The notes: generated from the sequence alone by a model not told the origin. A DNA stretch of 64,000 bases from Streptomyces sp. man185 (GCA_002551355.1 NTHE01000002.1:1-64000); one strand, 5' to 3'; counted from the stretch's first letter, positions 1 through 8,723 are shown. Translations and numbers: made by a program.

Positions 1-1
1 C

Positions 2-496
2 CCCGCGCCCCCGGCGCAGCGCACCCACCCCGCCCCCGTGGCACCCGCCGCTCCGGCTCCGGCCCCTGCGGCACCCGCCCGCCCGGAGCCGACGGAGAAT
101 CGTTCCGCGCCGCAGATCCAGCTGATCCCGGCCTCGGCCGCCGGCGCACTCGACGCGGCCGAGGAAGCCGTCGACCTGCTGCTGGACTCCGGTCGTGCAC
201 CGGGCGACATCCTGGTGCTCACCACCGGCGAACAGCACCCGTGGGCCGCCCACGAGCTGTCCTTCGGCGAAGCCGCGTACTGGGCCCAGCACGACGCGGG
301 CGACGACGTCTTCTTCGCCGACGTCTCCGCGGCGGACCGGGCCCGGTCCCGGCCCGTGGTCGTCGTCGCGGTCAACGGCGACGCCGACCCGGCCGTGGCG
401 CGTACCCTGCCCGTCGCGCGTGACCGCGCGGCCGCGCTGTTGATCGTCTGCGGAGACCCGCAGACGATCAACTCCGCACTCGGCGCAGGGGTCTGA
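2..496 (+). CDS. C-terminal fragment of a superfamily I helicase-like protein
   Basis: The frame is open to the left edge, so this is the 3' end of a longer gene. The visible part starts with an Ala/Pro-rich linker (about 45 residues) and then a folded domain. That domain has the alternating strand pattern of a UvrD-type C-terminal 2A domain: a DILVLTTG strand, then a YWAQHDAGDDVFFADVS segment, then RPVVVVAVNGD, and near the end ARDRAAALLIVCGD, which resembles the helicase motif VI region. The usual arginine-finger motif (SRA) is degenerate, reading ARDRA. The assignment rests on this pattern only. A strong terminator follows the stop. The catalytic N-terminal motifs lie outside the window, so activity cannot be judged. 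Confidence 0.6.
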   Translation, partial: PAPPAQRTHPAPVAPAAPAPAPAAPARPEPTENRSAPQIQLIPASAAGALDAAEEAVDLLLDSGRAPGDILVLTTGEQHPWAAHELSFGEAAYWAQHDAGDDVFFADVSAADRARSRPVVVVAVNGDADPAVARTLPVARDRAAALLIVCGDPQTINSALGAGV

Positions 497-505
497 ACAC
501 ACCCC

Positions 506-549
506 CATCGGTGCCCCGGCCGCCCGCACGGGCGGCCGGGGCACCGATG
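506..549. terminator. strong hairpin terminator
   Basis: Inverted repeat with a stem of about 21 bp and a 2-nt apex directly after the helicase-like stop codon. There is no U-tract, as is usual in Streptomyces. Because the next gene converges on it, the hairpin can serve both strands. Confidence 0.75.
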
Positions 550-582
550 TCGGCCGTCCCGGCCGTGGCCGGGCCGGTCGGT

Positions 583-653
583 GGACGATCCGCGCCGTCC
601 GGCAGTCGACCGGCGCCGTACGGCGGACGATCAGTGCTGTCCGGCAGCCGACC
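583..653. repeat. two-copy 29-bp direct repeat
   Basis: Copies at 583-611 and 625-653, spaced 42 bp start to start. Both begin GGACGATC and end in CCGGCAG-N-CGACC, and they differ at four positions. They lie in the non-coding 3' region between two convergent genes. Function unknown. Confidence 0.5.
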
Positions 654-662
654 CGCGCACGC

Positions 663-1304
663 TCAGCGGGCCGCGGTGCGACGCAGTGCCTCCACCGCAC
701 CGCCGCCCGACCGGGTCGGAGCGGTCAGGTGGTCTGCGACGGCGTCGGCCAGGAGCGCGGGCTCCGACAGCGAACTGGGCCGCCGCCCACCCCTCCCCTC
801 GCCGAGCACCTGCCAGCCCCCGCGGGTGAGCGTGATGTAGGCGCCGCAGCGCAGCCCGTGCAGGGTGCAGGCGTCCCGGAGGCCCCACATCCACGCGCCG
901 TCCTCCTCGGTCCACCGTTCGTCACCGTCACGGCAGTAGAGAAGTACGGCCGTACGGACCGGAGTACGGCGGCGCAGATCGTGCGGGATGACCCGCCGCA
1001 GCTGCGCCAGCAGGGCGTTGCGGAACTCCCAGCCGTCCGCCGCCACCGACGCCCGGCGGGCGAACGAGGCGCTCGCCGTGAGCCGCTCCTCATGATCGAG
1101 GACCGCGACCACTGCGGTGGCCGGAGTCGGCCGGTGGCGGGAGTGCAGCCCGCTGACGACCTCCCGGGGACTGCCGAGCAGGGGTATGCCCGCCGAGGCC
1201 CACTCCGCTGGTTCGAGCATCCGGGCAAGGCGGTTGACGGAGTCTGCGGAAACCGAGGACGCCGCTGTCGAAGTGGCTGTGGACGGGGCGAATCCGAAGG
1301 TCAC
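663..1304 (-). CDS. conserved hypothetical protein
   Basis: 213-residue protein with no recognised catalytic motif. The start is a GTG at 1304 preceded by GGGAGG. The N-terminus is Ser/Ala/Thr-rich with no convincing signal peptide. The middle has a hydrophobic strand (TAVVAVLDHEERLTASASFARR), and a second conserved-looking block reads RTAVLLYCRDGDERWTEEDGAWMWGLRDAC. The C-terminus ends in an Arg/Ala helix. Coding bias is typical of the genome. It lies 3' of the RecQ-type helicase on the same strand, with a 216-nt gap, so it may be transcribed separately. Function unknown. Confidence 0.65.
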   Translation of the reverse strand: MTFGFAPSTATSTAASSVSADSVNRLARMLEPAEWASAGIPLLGSPREVVSGLHSRHRPTPATAVVAVLDHEERLTASASFARRASVAADGWEFRNALLAQLRRVIPHDLRRRTPVRTAVLLYCRDGDERWTEEDGAWMWGLRDACTLHGLRCGAYITLTRGGWQVLGEGRGGRRPSSLSEPALLADAVADHLTAPTRSGGGAVEALRRTAAR

Positions 1305-1520
1305 GGTCCTCCCTTCGCTACGCGCCCACGGTGCGGGCAGGGTCGAGTGAGGGCGCGCCGCGGCACAGCCCTTCCGGGCCCGATGAGGAACTGTGCGGGG
1401 GCAGCTCCAATTCTCCCTGGCCTACCGGCAGGCGGCAACGAGCAATTGCTCTGGCTGACGGGAATCAGCCGGAATGACACTGATATCCCTGCCCAGACCC
1501 ACCCGGGATGACTCCCTCTG

Positions 1521-3692
1521 TCACCCCTGAACCGCGAGGACCAGCGGAAACACTCCCTCTGCTCCGGCTCGTCGCAGCAGGCGCCCCGCCACGGCAAGGG
1601 TCCAGCCGGTGTCCGACAGGTCGTCCACCAGCAGAACGGGGCCGCCCGCGGCCGCCAACGCAGCCGCCAGCTCCGGCTCCACGACCAGGCTCTCGTGCAA
1701 CGCCCGCACCCGCTGCGCGCTGTTGGTCTGGGACATCCGCACCTCCTCGGAGCCCGGCGCGTAGGAGACCGTTCCGAGCAGGGGCATCCGGCCGATCTCG
1801 GAGATGCGCCGGCCGAGCGACTCGACCAGTTGCGGCCTGCGGCGCGAGGCGACGGTCACCACGCCGACCGGCCGCGGAGCCGCGTCCGCCGACCCGGAGG
1901 CCCAACCGCCCGGCCCTTTCGCCCAGTCGGCGAGGACGGTGACCACGGCGTTCGTGACATCGTCGGGCACCGGTCCGTCCGGGGCCTGCGCCGCGAGCAT
2001 GGGGCGCAGCCGGTTGCCCCAGCCGATGTCGGAGAGCCGGCCGAGCGCCCGGCCGGTGAAGGACAGCTCGCCCGCGGGGATACGCCCCTTGAGATCGATC
2101 CCCACGGCGGGCAGGCCGGTGGGCCACATCTTGCGGGGCTCCACCTCGACACCGGGCCGGCCCAGCTCGGTGCGCGCTCCGTCCAGGGCGGCGGTGGAGA
2201 CCTTGTCGTCGAAGCGGGAGCCCGCGCAGTTGTCGCAGCGACCGCAGGGCGCGGCCTCCTCGTCGTCCAGGCGCAGCCGCAGGAACTCCATCCGGCACGC
2301 CGTCGTCGAGGCGTAGTCGCGCATGGCCTGCTGCTCGGCCTCCCGCTGGCGGGCGACCCAGGCGTAGCGCTCGGCGTCGTAGACCCAGGGGGCGCCCGTG
2401 GAGATCCAGCCGCCCTTGACGCGCTTCACCGCGCCGTCGACGTCCAGCACCTTGAGCATCGTCTCCAGCCGGGTCCGGCGCAGATCGACCAGGGGCTCCA
2501 GAGCGGGGAGCGACAGGGGCCGCTCCGCGTGCGCCAGAACGTCCAGGGTGCGCCGCACCTGCTCCTCGGGAGGGAAGGCGACGGAGGCGAAGTACTGCCA
2601 GATCGCCTCGTCCTCCTTCCCGGGCAGCAGCAGCACCTCGGCGTGCTCCACTCCGCGCCCCGCACGCCCGACCTGCTGGTAGTAGGCGATGGGGGAGGAG
2701 GGCGAGCCCAGGTGCACGACGAAGCCGAGGTCGGGCTTGTCGAACCCCATGCCCAGCGCGGACGTGGCGACCAGTGCCTTGACCCGGTTGGCCAGCAGAT
2801 CGTCCTCGGCCTGCTGCCGGTCGGCGTTCTCGGTCCGGCCGGTGTACGAGGCCACCGGGTGCCCGTTCTGGCGCAGATAGGCGGTGACCTCCTCGGCCGC
2901 CGCCACGGTCAGGGTGTAGATGATCCCGGAGCCGGGAAGCTCGCCGAGGTGATCGCCCAGCCAGGCCAGCCGGTGTGCCGCGCCCGGCAGTCGCAGCACG
3001 CTCAGGCTCAGGCTCTCCCGGTCCAGCGGCCCGCGCAGGACCAGCGCGTCGGTGCCGGCGCCGGTGCCCAACTGCTCCGCGACGTCCGCCGTCACGCGGG
3101 CGTTGGCCGTGGCGGTGGTGGCGAGCACCGGGACGCCCGTCGGCAGATCGGCGAGCATCGTCCGCAGCCGCCGGTAGTCGGGCCGGAAGTCGTGGCCCCA
3201 GTCGGAGATGCAGTGGGCCTCGTCGACCACCAGGAGCCCGGTCGCCGCAGCCAGCTTCGGCAGCACCTGGTCGCGGAAGTCGGGGTTGTTGAGCCGCTCG
3301 GGGCTCACCAGCAGGACGTCGACCTCGCCGGCCGCCACCTCGGCCTGGACGCTCTCCCACTCCTCCGTGTTGGACGAATTGATCGTGCGGGCGCTGATCC
3401 CGGCCCGGGCCGCCGCCGCGACCTGGTTGCGCATCAGCGCCAGCAGCGGTGAGACGATCACGGTCGGGCCGCTGCCCTGAGCGCGGAGCAGGGACGTCGC
3501 CACGAAGTAGACGGCGGACTTGCCCCAGCCGGTGCGCTGCACGACCAGGGCTCTGCGTTTGTCGGCGACGAGCGCTTCGATGGCCACCCACTGGTCCTCG
3601 CGCAGCACGGCCGTACCGGTGGCATCGCCCACCAGGCGGGCGAGGACGGAGTCGGCCGAAGCCCTGAGCGCTGCACGATCTGCGTTGGTCAT
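1521..3692 (-). CDS. RecQ-family DNA helicase with C-terminal phosphoribosyltransferase-like tail
   Basis: 723-residue SF2 helicase. Walker A is TGWGKSA (about residues 54-60), the DEAH box with the RecQ signature [17 protein letters not shown] is at about 157-173, and motif VI lies in [10 protein letters not shown] RecQ zinc-binding cysteine set (C...CGRCDNC) lies near residues 470-490. After the RecQ core the protein ends with [15 protein letters not shown]. This matches the PRPP-binding loop of type I phosphoribosyltransferases (hydrophobic strand, DD, TG, T/S), so the tail is probably a PRTase-like domain, of which only this motif is certain. RecQ enzymes unwind DNA 3'-5' during repair and recombination. 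The start could also be 24 nt upstream (GTG-like, 3716). It is divergent from the DUF4192 gene across a palindrome. Confidence 0.88.
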   Translation of the reverse strand: MTNADRAALRASADSVLARLVGDATGTAVLREDQWVAIEALVADKRRALVVQRTGWGKSAVYFVATSLLRAQGSGPTVIVSPLLALMRNQVAAAARAGISARTINSSNTEEWESVQAEVAAGEVDVLLVSPERLNNPDFRDQVLPKLAAATGLLVVDEAHCISDWGHDFRPDYRRLRTMLADLPTGVPVLATTATANARVTADVAEQLGTGAGTDALVLRGPLDRESLSLSVLRLPGAAHRLAWLGDHLGELPGSGIIYTLTVAAAEEVTAYLRQNGHPVASYTGRTENADRQQAEDDLLANRVKALVATSALGMGFDKPDLGFVVHLGSPSSPIAYYQQVGRAGRGVEHAEVLLLPGKEDEAIWQYFASVAFPPEEQVRRTLDVLAHAERPLSLPALEPLVDLRRTRLETMLKVLDVDGAVKRVKGGWISTGAPWVYDAERYAWVARQREAEQQAMRDYASTTACRMEFLRLRLDDEEAAPCGRCDNCAGSRFDDKVSTAALDGARTELGRPGVEVEPRKMWPTGLPAVGIDLKGRIPAGELSFTGRALGRLSDIGWGNRLRPMLAAQAPDGPVPDDVTNAVVTVLADWAKGPGGWASGSADAAPRPVGVVTVASRRRPQLVESLGRRISEIGRMPLLGTVSYAPGSEEVRMSQTNSAQRVRALHESLVVEPELAAALAAAGGPVLLVDDLSDTGWTLAVAGRLLRRAGAEGVFPLVLAVQG

Positions 3693-3735
3693 GCCCCCAT
3701 GCAACCCGATGACCACGACAAACCGCGAACGGCGA

Positions 3736-3773
3736 CGCGACCCCTGTGGATAACGTTATCCACAGGGGTCGCG
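3736..3773. promoter_or_regulatory. 38-bp perfect palindrome with two inverted DnaA boxes
   Basis: The central 20 bases are TGTGGATAACGTTATCCACA: two copies of the DnaA consensus TTATCCACA facing each other with CG between them. They are flanked by 9 further perfectly paired bases on each side. It sits almost centrally in the 111-bp gap between the divergent recQ-like (start 3692) and DUF4192 (start 3804) genes, the usual place for a shared operator. Family knowledge: DnaA binds such nonamers and acts as a transcription factor at some promoters. The Streptomyces preference is TTGTCCACA, but TTATCCACA is also bound. DnaA control here is inference. Confidence 0.7.
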
Positions 3774-3803
3774 GGATGTGGCGGGCTGCGGGACCGTCGA
3801 GCC

Positions 3804-5174
3804 ATGAACAAGCACCACGAATCCACCGGCCCCGCCGGGGAACAGCAGATCACCCTGCGCGGCCCCGCCGAGCTCGCTGACGCCCTCCCGTATCTCATGG
3901 GTTTCCATCCCAACGACAGCGTCGTGATGGTCGCCCTGCACGGCGGCCGGGGCCGGTTCGGCGGCCGGCTCCGCCTTGGAATTCCGCAGGCGCCCGGCGA
4001 ATGGGGGCCGGTCGCCGATCAGCTGGCGGAATGCCTGGTCTCGGGGAGCGAGCGTCGTGAAGGGCGGCCCGACGCGATCGTGCTCTTCCTCTGCCAGGAC
4101 TCGCCGGACGGTGCGGGCGGCCGGCAGACCATGGAGCGGCTCAGGCCGTTCGCGCAACGTCTGCGCACGGCGTGCGGAGCCCTCGACGTTCCCGTCCTCG
4201 AAGCCCTCTGCATCTCCGACGGCCGCTACTGGTCCTACTGCTGTCCCGACCCCCGATGCTGCCCCGACCAGGGAAACCCCCTGGCCATGCCCGGCACCAC
4301 GGTGATGGCCGCGGCCGCCACCTACGCGGGCGTCCACGTCCGGGGCACGCTGCGCGACATGGAAGCGCGGCTCCAGCCCTTGCGGACCCCGGCAGCCGTG
4401 CGGGCGCAGGAGAAGGCCCTGGACAGGGTCGGACCGGCGCTGCTGCCGAGGCTTCTCGACGAGAGGGCCAGGCGGGAGGTCGCGGCGGAGACCCTCCGGC
4501 TGGCGCGCACGCTCATGGACCGCATCGACGAGGCACAGCCCGCGCCACCCGCGCTCTCGGACGCCGGGGACGACCAGTTGATCGACTCCGACGAGGCCGC
4601 CGCCGTCATCCTCGGGCTCCAGGACCGCGAGACCCGGGACAGGGCCGCCGCCTGGATGGAAGGGCCGGAAGCCCAAGCGGCCCTGCGGCTGTGGCGGACG
4701 CTGGCCCGGCGCTGCGTCGGACCCTACGGGGAGCACGCCGCGGCTCCGCTCACCCTGGCGGGCTGGGTCTCCTGGTCCACCGGTGACGAGCCGGGCGCGC
4801 GGGTCGCCCTGGCCCTGGCACTGCGCGCCGATCCCGACTACACGTTCGCCCAACTGCTGCACCGGGCCTGCAACGAAGGGCTCGATCCGGAGGCCCTGCG
4901 CCGTTGCCTGCGCGAGGCGATCGACGAGGACGCGGGCAGCGGCGCCGAAGCCGCGGAGGCGGAGACAGCCGCGGACCGGGGCGCCGCCCCGCTGCACGTC
5001 CGCAAGGTCCGCCCGCTGCCCGACGGGGGCCGACGGCGAGCGCGCGCTTCCCGGCCTCCGGGCGCCGAGCGCGGGAAGGCGTCACCCGGCTCGCCCCGTC
5101 CCCGGACCCCGGTGGCCGGGCGGCGGCGCGACGCCCGGCGGTACGGCCGACGCGGCAGCAGGACGCGACGATGA
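3804..5174 (+). CDS. DUF4192 domain protein
   Basis: 456-residue protein of the actinobacterial DUF4192 family, function unknown. The N-terminal half shows the family hallmarks: LRGPAELADALPYLMGFHPNDSVVMVALHG near residues 12-41, then a segment with several cysteines around YWSYCCPDPRCCPDQGNPL near residues 145-165, which could bind metal. A central helical region contains SWSTGDEPGARVALALAL, a TPR-like helix pair. The C-terminal 60-70 residues are Arg/Pro-rich and look disordered. The start ATG has no obvious Shine-Dalgarno. It is divergent from the RecQ-type helicase, with the DnaA-box palindrome ending 30 nt before its start. Confidence 0.85.
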   Translation: MNKHHESTGPAGEQQITLRGPAELADALPYLMGFHPNDSVVMVALHGGRGRFGGRLRLGIPQAPGEWGPVADQLAECLVSGSERREGRPDAIVLFLCQDSPDGAGGRQTMERLRPFAQRLRTACGALDVPVLEALCISDGRYWSYCCPDPRCCPDQGNPLAMPGTTVMAAAATYAGVHVRGTLRDMEARLQPLRTPAAVRAQEKALDRVGPALLPRLLDERARREVAAETLRLARTLMDRIDEAQPAPPALSDAGDDQLIDSDEAAAVILGLQDRETRDRAAAWMEGPEAQAALRLWRTLARRCVGPYGEHAAAPLTLAGWVSWSTGDEPGARVALALALRADPDYTFAQLLHRACNEGLDPEALRRCLREAIDEDAGSGAEAAEAETAADRGAAPLHVRKVRPLPDGGRRRARASRPPGAERGKASPGSPRPRTPVAGRRRDARRYGRRGSRTRR

Positions 5175-5235
5175 CCCGGGCGCGAGCCGAGGAACCGGCA
5201 CGGGAGCCGACCGAGGGACCGGTGAAGGCCGCCCG

Positions 5236-5781
5236 CTACCCTGTCGGCCGACCGGGATCCGTGCCCTCGACCCGCCCGGTCCAGAACTGACGCGGCGCGA
5301 AACCCTCGCGTCGCAGCCAGTGTTCCGTGTAGACGATCCGTTGGGCCTCGATCACCACGAGAGGCCCAGGCGGGGGCTCGTCGAGCGAACGCGACCGCTC
5401 GACGTGGTCGGACTGCCAGCGGAACGCCGACCAGTAGTGCTCAAAACCCGGGTCGTCCTCCGACAGCACGCGGGCGCGCCCGAAGAGTTGGGCTCCTCGG
5501 CTGCTGGCCTGTCCGACCAGCGGAGCGAAGATCCCGACCGACACCCGGGGGTCGGAGGCCAGGTTCCGCATCTTCGGCGATCCGGGTGCGGTGCTGAACA
5601 TCACCGCGAAGTCGAGGTGGAAGTACCGCACGGGTGTCGCGAGCGGCCCTTCCCCTCCCGCCGTCGCGAGCACGCACATGTTCTGCGACGACAGCAGGTT
5701 GAGTATCCGCTCCTCCAACCGCTCTCGATCCAGGCGCTTCTTCGGTGCCGGGCCGGCGAGCCACGGGTTGGTCATAGGCAT
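5236..5781 (-). CDS. pyridoxamine 5'-phosphate oxidase-family (FMN/F420-split-barrel) protein
   Basis: 181-residue split-barrel protein, or 179 if the second ATG (5775) is used. After a charged N-terminal helix, the fold signature is NMCVLATAGGEGPLATPVRYFHLDFAVMFSTAPGSPKMRNLASDPRVSVGIF, followed by a RGAQLFGRARVL strand. These are the usual PPOX-class elements around a flavin-binding barrel, including the substrate/cofactor strand with an R-Y-F and the KMRNL helix. Small proteins of this class bind FMN, F420 or haem, and the sequence does not show which one or the substrate. It is convergent with the DUF4192 gene and divergent from the Nudix regulator. Confidence 0.75.
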   Translation of the reverse strand: MPMTNPWLAGPAPKKRLDRERLEERILNLLSSQNMCVLATAGGEGPLATPVRYFHLDFAVMFSTAPGSPKMRNLASDPRVSVGIFAPLVGQASSRGAQLFGRARVLSEDDPGFEHYWSAFRWQSDHVERSRSLDEPPPGPLVVIEAQRIVYTEHWLRREGFAPRQFWTGRVEGTDPGRPTG

Positions 5782-5894
5782 GACCCACTGTCCCACTGAC
5801 CGGCCGCTGCGACCCGACCGCGGCGTGCTGCGCCGCGACGCGTCCCGAATGGTGAGAGACGGACTGATCACGAGCATGCTGAAGGGAGTGTTTA

Positions 5895-5922
5895 TCGTCA
5901 GGCAGACGACTATGATCGCGGC
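5895..5922 (+). promoter_or_regulatory. putative operator and -10 of a leaderless promoter
   Basis: An inverted repeat TCGTC-N5-GACGA (5895-5909) abuts a consensus-like -10, TATGAT (5911-5916). The ATG of the Nudix gene is 6 nt further on, and no Shine-Dalgarno is present, so the transcript probably starts at or next to the ATG. An inverted repeat overlapping the promoter suggests autoregulation. This is inference. Confidence 0.45.
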
Positions 5923-6681
5923 ATGCCGCCCTACGACCCGTCGACCTTCCCGCCCTTCGCAGTCACCGTCGACCTGGTCGTGCTCACGGTGCGCCGTCAC
6001 GCGCTCTGCGCGCTGGTCGTCCGCCGCGGAGAGACCCCGTTCCAGGGCCGATGGGCGCTGCCCGGTGGTTTCGTCAGGCTGGACGAGGACCTGGAGTCCG
6101 CGGCAGCTCGGGAACTCGTCGAGGAAACCGGCCTCTGCGCACACGATCCGGCGAAACCGGCCGCGGGCAACGGCGCACATCTGGAGCAGCTGGCCACGTA
6201 CGGCGATCCGGCACGCGATCCCCGGATGCGGGTGGTCAGCGTCGCCCACCTCGCCCTCGCACCGGACCTTCCCGCGCCCCGGGCGGGCGGCGATGCCAAC
6301 AGTGCGCGCTGGGCGCCCGTCGAGGACCTGCTGCACCCGGGCACCGGGCGGGAGGGCGAGCAGGCGGCTCCGCTGGCCTTCGACCACGCGCGGATCCTGG
6401 CCGACGGGGTGGAGCGTGCCCGCTCCAAGATCGAATACTCCTCCCTGGCCACGGCGTTCTGCCCGCCGGAGTTCACGGTCGGCGAGCTGCGCCGGGTGTA
6501 CGAAGCGGTGTGGGGCGTGGTCCTCGATCCCCGCAACTTCCACCGCAAGGTCACCGGAACGCCCGGATTCCTGGTGCCTTCCGGCGGGACGACCACGCGG
6601 CAGGGCGGCCGGCCGGCGCAGCTGTTCCGGGCCGGGGCGGCCACGGTCCTCAATCCGCCGATGCTGCGACCCGAGGTCTGA
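5923..6681 (+). CDS. Nudix-domain protein with C-terminal winged-helix region (NrtR-like)
   Basis: 252 residues. A full Nudix box (G-x5-E-x7-REL-x-EE-x-G-L) spans about residues 49-71. The C-terminal third (FDHARILADGVERARSKIEYSSLATAFCPPEFTVGELRRVYEAVWG... NFHRKVTGTPGFLVP) is the winged-helix half that defines NrtR-type regulators. NrtR proteins bind ADP-ribose or related nucleotides through the Nudix domain and regulate NAD metabolism or linked genes. Catalysis may be lost in such regulators, though this Nudix box looks intact. Known from the family: the two-domain architecture. Inferred: regulator role and NAD link. No NAD-biosynthesis gene is adjacent, so its targets are unknown beyond possible autoregulation. 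Confidence 0.8.
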   Translation: MPPYDPSTFPPFAVTVDLVVLTVRRHALCALVVRRGETPFQGRWALPGGFVRLDEDLESAAARELVEETGLCAHDPAKPAAGNGAHLEQLATYGDPARDPRMRVVSVAHLALAPDLPAPRAGGDANSARWAPVEDLLHPGTGREGEQAAPLAFDHARILADGVERARSKIEYSSLATAFCPPEFTVGELRRVYEAVWGVVLDPRNFHRKVTGTPGFLVPSGGTTTRQGGRPAQLFRAGAATVLNPPMLRPEV

Positions 6682-6826
6682 GTCACCCGGCGTTCCACCG
6701 CGATGGCCCCGCGGAACGCCTGTCGGCCTGCCCCTGCACCAAAAGTCTGAAATGTCGCGTTATGTTGCTGCGGTACCCCCTTGCCGCCGAGCGGTCTCAC
6801 CTTCCGCGAGAGACGCGAGAGAAGCG

Positions 6827-8563
6827 ATGCTCCAGGCCATCGGACTCACCAGCACCCCCCGTCGCGACGCTCCGCCCGCCGTGAACGATCTGACCTTCGA
6901 GGCTCCTCCCGGCCGTGTCACGGCCCTGCTGGGCGCCCCTCGCTCGGGCAAGACCACGGCCCTGCGGCTGATGCTCGAACTGGACGCCGGGCGGGGCGTC
7001 GCCTACTTCCGGGGACGGCCGCTCCACCGCATCGCCCATCCGGCACGGGAAGTGGGCGTACTGCTCGGCGACGTGCCGGGGCATCCCTCCCGGACCGCCC
7101 GAGGCCAGCTCCGTATGCTCTGCGCGGCCGCGGGCGTCCCCGCCACCCGGGCCGACGAGGTGCTCGAGGTCGTCGGTCTCGCCGGGCTCGGGGACCAGCG
7201 CCTGGGCACCCTCTCGGTGGGCATGGACCGTCGGCTCGGCCTCGCCTCCGCCCTCCTCGGAGACCCTCACACCCTGATCCTGGACGAACCGGCGGAGGGG
7301 CTGTCCCCACGGGAGAACAGCTGGCTGTACGGGCTGCTCCGCGCGCACGCGGCCCAGGGCGGCACCGTCCTCTACGCCACCGACGACCCCAAGGAGGCGG
7401 CCCGCACCGCCGATCGCGTCGTCACCATCGGCGGCGGGCGCCTCGTCGCCGACCAGGACGTCGCCGACTTCGCCCGCACCCGGCTCCGGGCCCGGGTCGC
7501 CGTCCGCACCCCGCACGCGGCCCGGCTGGCGGCCGTGGTCAGCCGGGAGTCCCGAGCCGCCCGGCGCTCCGTCGAGGTGGTCGAGGAGGCGAGCGGCCGG
7601 CTGACGGTGTACGGCAGCAGTTGCGCGGAGATCGGCGACACCGCGTACCGGCACGGCGTCCCCGTGCACCAGCTCGCCGACGAGATCGGCGACACCGGAC
7701 CCGCCACCCCGGCGGAGGCCGGGGCCGGGGAGCGCGGAGATTCGGCCGCCGCCCTGTCCGAGCTGCCACCCCCGATCCGGGTGCGTCCCGCGCGCGGTCC
7801 CCTGCGCCCCCTCCGCTACGAACTGCGACGCTCGCTCGGCGTCAGGACGACGACCCTGATCATGGCGGCCGTTCTGGTGGCGTCCGCCGCGGTGTCCGTC
7901 CTGCTCGCCCGCACCGACGGCACCGCCCTTCCCCGCGTGCTCGCCGCCTGGCCCGCTCTGCTGCCTCTCCCTCCCGCCGCGCTCGGTGCGGGCCTGCTCG
8001 GTGCGCTCTCCTTCGGGGACGAGTTCCGCTATCCCGCGCTCGCCGCAGCTCGCGGCACCGTGCCCCGGCGGCTGGGGCTGCTGCTGGCCAAGCTCACCGT
8101 GACCGCGAGCTTCGCCCTGTTGCTCGCGGGCCTCGCCGTGGTGGGCGGTGCGCAGAGCCTCCGGCTCGTGTACGGGCCGGACTTGATCGAGATCCCTTCG
8201 AACGTCGTCGCGCTGGGCGTGAGTTGGGCGGGGCTGACGGTCGGCTGCGCCTGGGCGGGACTGCTGGCCGCCGGCGTCTTCCGGGTGGCCGGGGCGGGCA
8301 TCGCCGCGGTGCTGGCCGTACCGGTGCTCATCGTTCCGCTGGTGCAGAAGATCTTCGCGGTGCCGTCCGCGCGTTCGGTCGCCGGGCTCCCGGGCCGACT
8401 GCGCGAACTGGCCGGGTGGCAGCTGCCGCAGGAGGCGGACCACTGGGTCCTGGCCGTCGCGCGGGTGGTGGCGCAGCCCGTCGGGACCGCGCTCGCCCTG
8501 TCGTTGTCAGCCCTGATCTGCGCGTATCTGTTCACCAGCCTTCGCGGAAAGGCACGTTGGTGA
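6827..8563 (+). CDS. ABC transporter, ATPase and membrane domains in one polypeptide
   Basis: 578 residues. The N-terminal ATPase has Walker A GAPRSGKTT (36-44) and Walker B LILDEP (about residue 150). The signature helix is degenerate (LSVGMDRRLGLA instead of LSGGQ). A middle linker carries a C-terminal ATPase extension. The last 240 residues hold about six hydrophobic segments (from TTLIMAAVLVASAAVSVLL to LSLSALICAYLF), a small ABC-2-type permease. It would therefore be a half-transporter that dimerises. The substrate is unknown. The start ATG has a GAGAGAAG ribosome site. Upstream lies a 145-nt gap after the Nudix gene; downstream comes whiH with its own probable promoter. Confidence 0.8.
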   Translation: MLQAIGLTSTPRRDAPPAVNDLTFEAPPGRVTALLGAPRSGKTTALRLMLELDAGRGVAYFRGRPLHRIAHPAREVGVLLGDVPGHPSRTARGQLRMLCAAAGVPATRADEVLEVVGLAGLGDQRLGTLSVGMDRRLGLASALLGDPHTLILDEPAEGLSPRENSWLYGLLRAHAAQGGTVLYATDDPKEAARTADRVVTIGGGRLVADQDVADFARTRLRARVAVRTPHAARLAAVVSRESRAARRSVEVVEEASGRLTVYGSSCAEIGDTAYRHGVPVHQLADEIGDTGPATPAEAGAGERGDSAAALSELPPPIRVRPARGPLRPLRYELRRSLGVRTTTLIMAAVLVASAAVSVLLARTDGTALPRVLAAWPALLPLPPAALGAGLLGALSFGDEFRYPALAAARGTVPRRLGLLLAKLTVTASFALLLAGLAVVGGAQSLRLVYGPDLIEIPSNVVALGVSWAGLTVGCAWAGLLAAGVFRVAGAGIAAVLAVPVLIVPLVQKIFAVPSARSVAGLPGRLRELAGWQLPQEADHWVLAVARVVAQPVGTALALSLSALICAYLFTSLRGKARW

Positions 8564-8688
8564 TCGCCGCCGTCCCGCATCGAGGTAAGGGGTCCGCAAC
8601 TCCCTGAGAAATGACTGGTTGGTGCGGATATGGCGTCAATTGCGGAGCGAGCGCCGATCACCCTTTCGTGTGCTTTTCACCAAAGACC

Positions 8689-8716
8689 TCAAGGGGTGGG
8701 CGAGCCGCGCCGACAA
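8689..8716 (+). promoter_or_regulatory. candidate sigma-WhiG promoter of whiH
   Basis: TCAA (8689-8692), 16 nt, then GCCGACAA (8709-8716). This is close to the flagellar/WhiG-type consensus TAAA-N15-GCCGATAA. Known: whiH is transcribed by sigma-WhiG in S. coelicolor. The -10 element ends 7 nt before the GTG start, so the transcript would be leaderless or nearly so. Confidence 0.5.
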
Positions 8717-8723
8717 AGGATGC

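Noticed and set aside
5591..6826. N-terminal extension of the ABC transporter frame through the Nudix gene
   Set aside because: The extension overlaps the Nudix gene in another frame and has shadow-like Arg/Ser/Pro composition; the ATG at 6827 has its own ribosome site.
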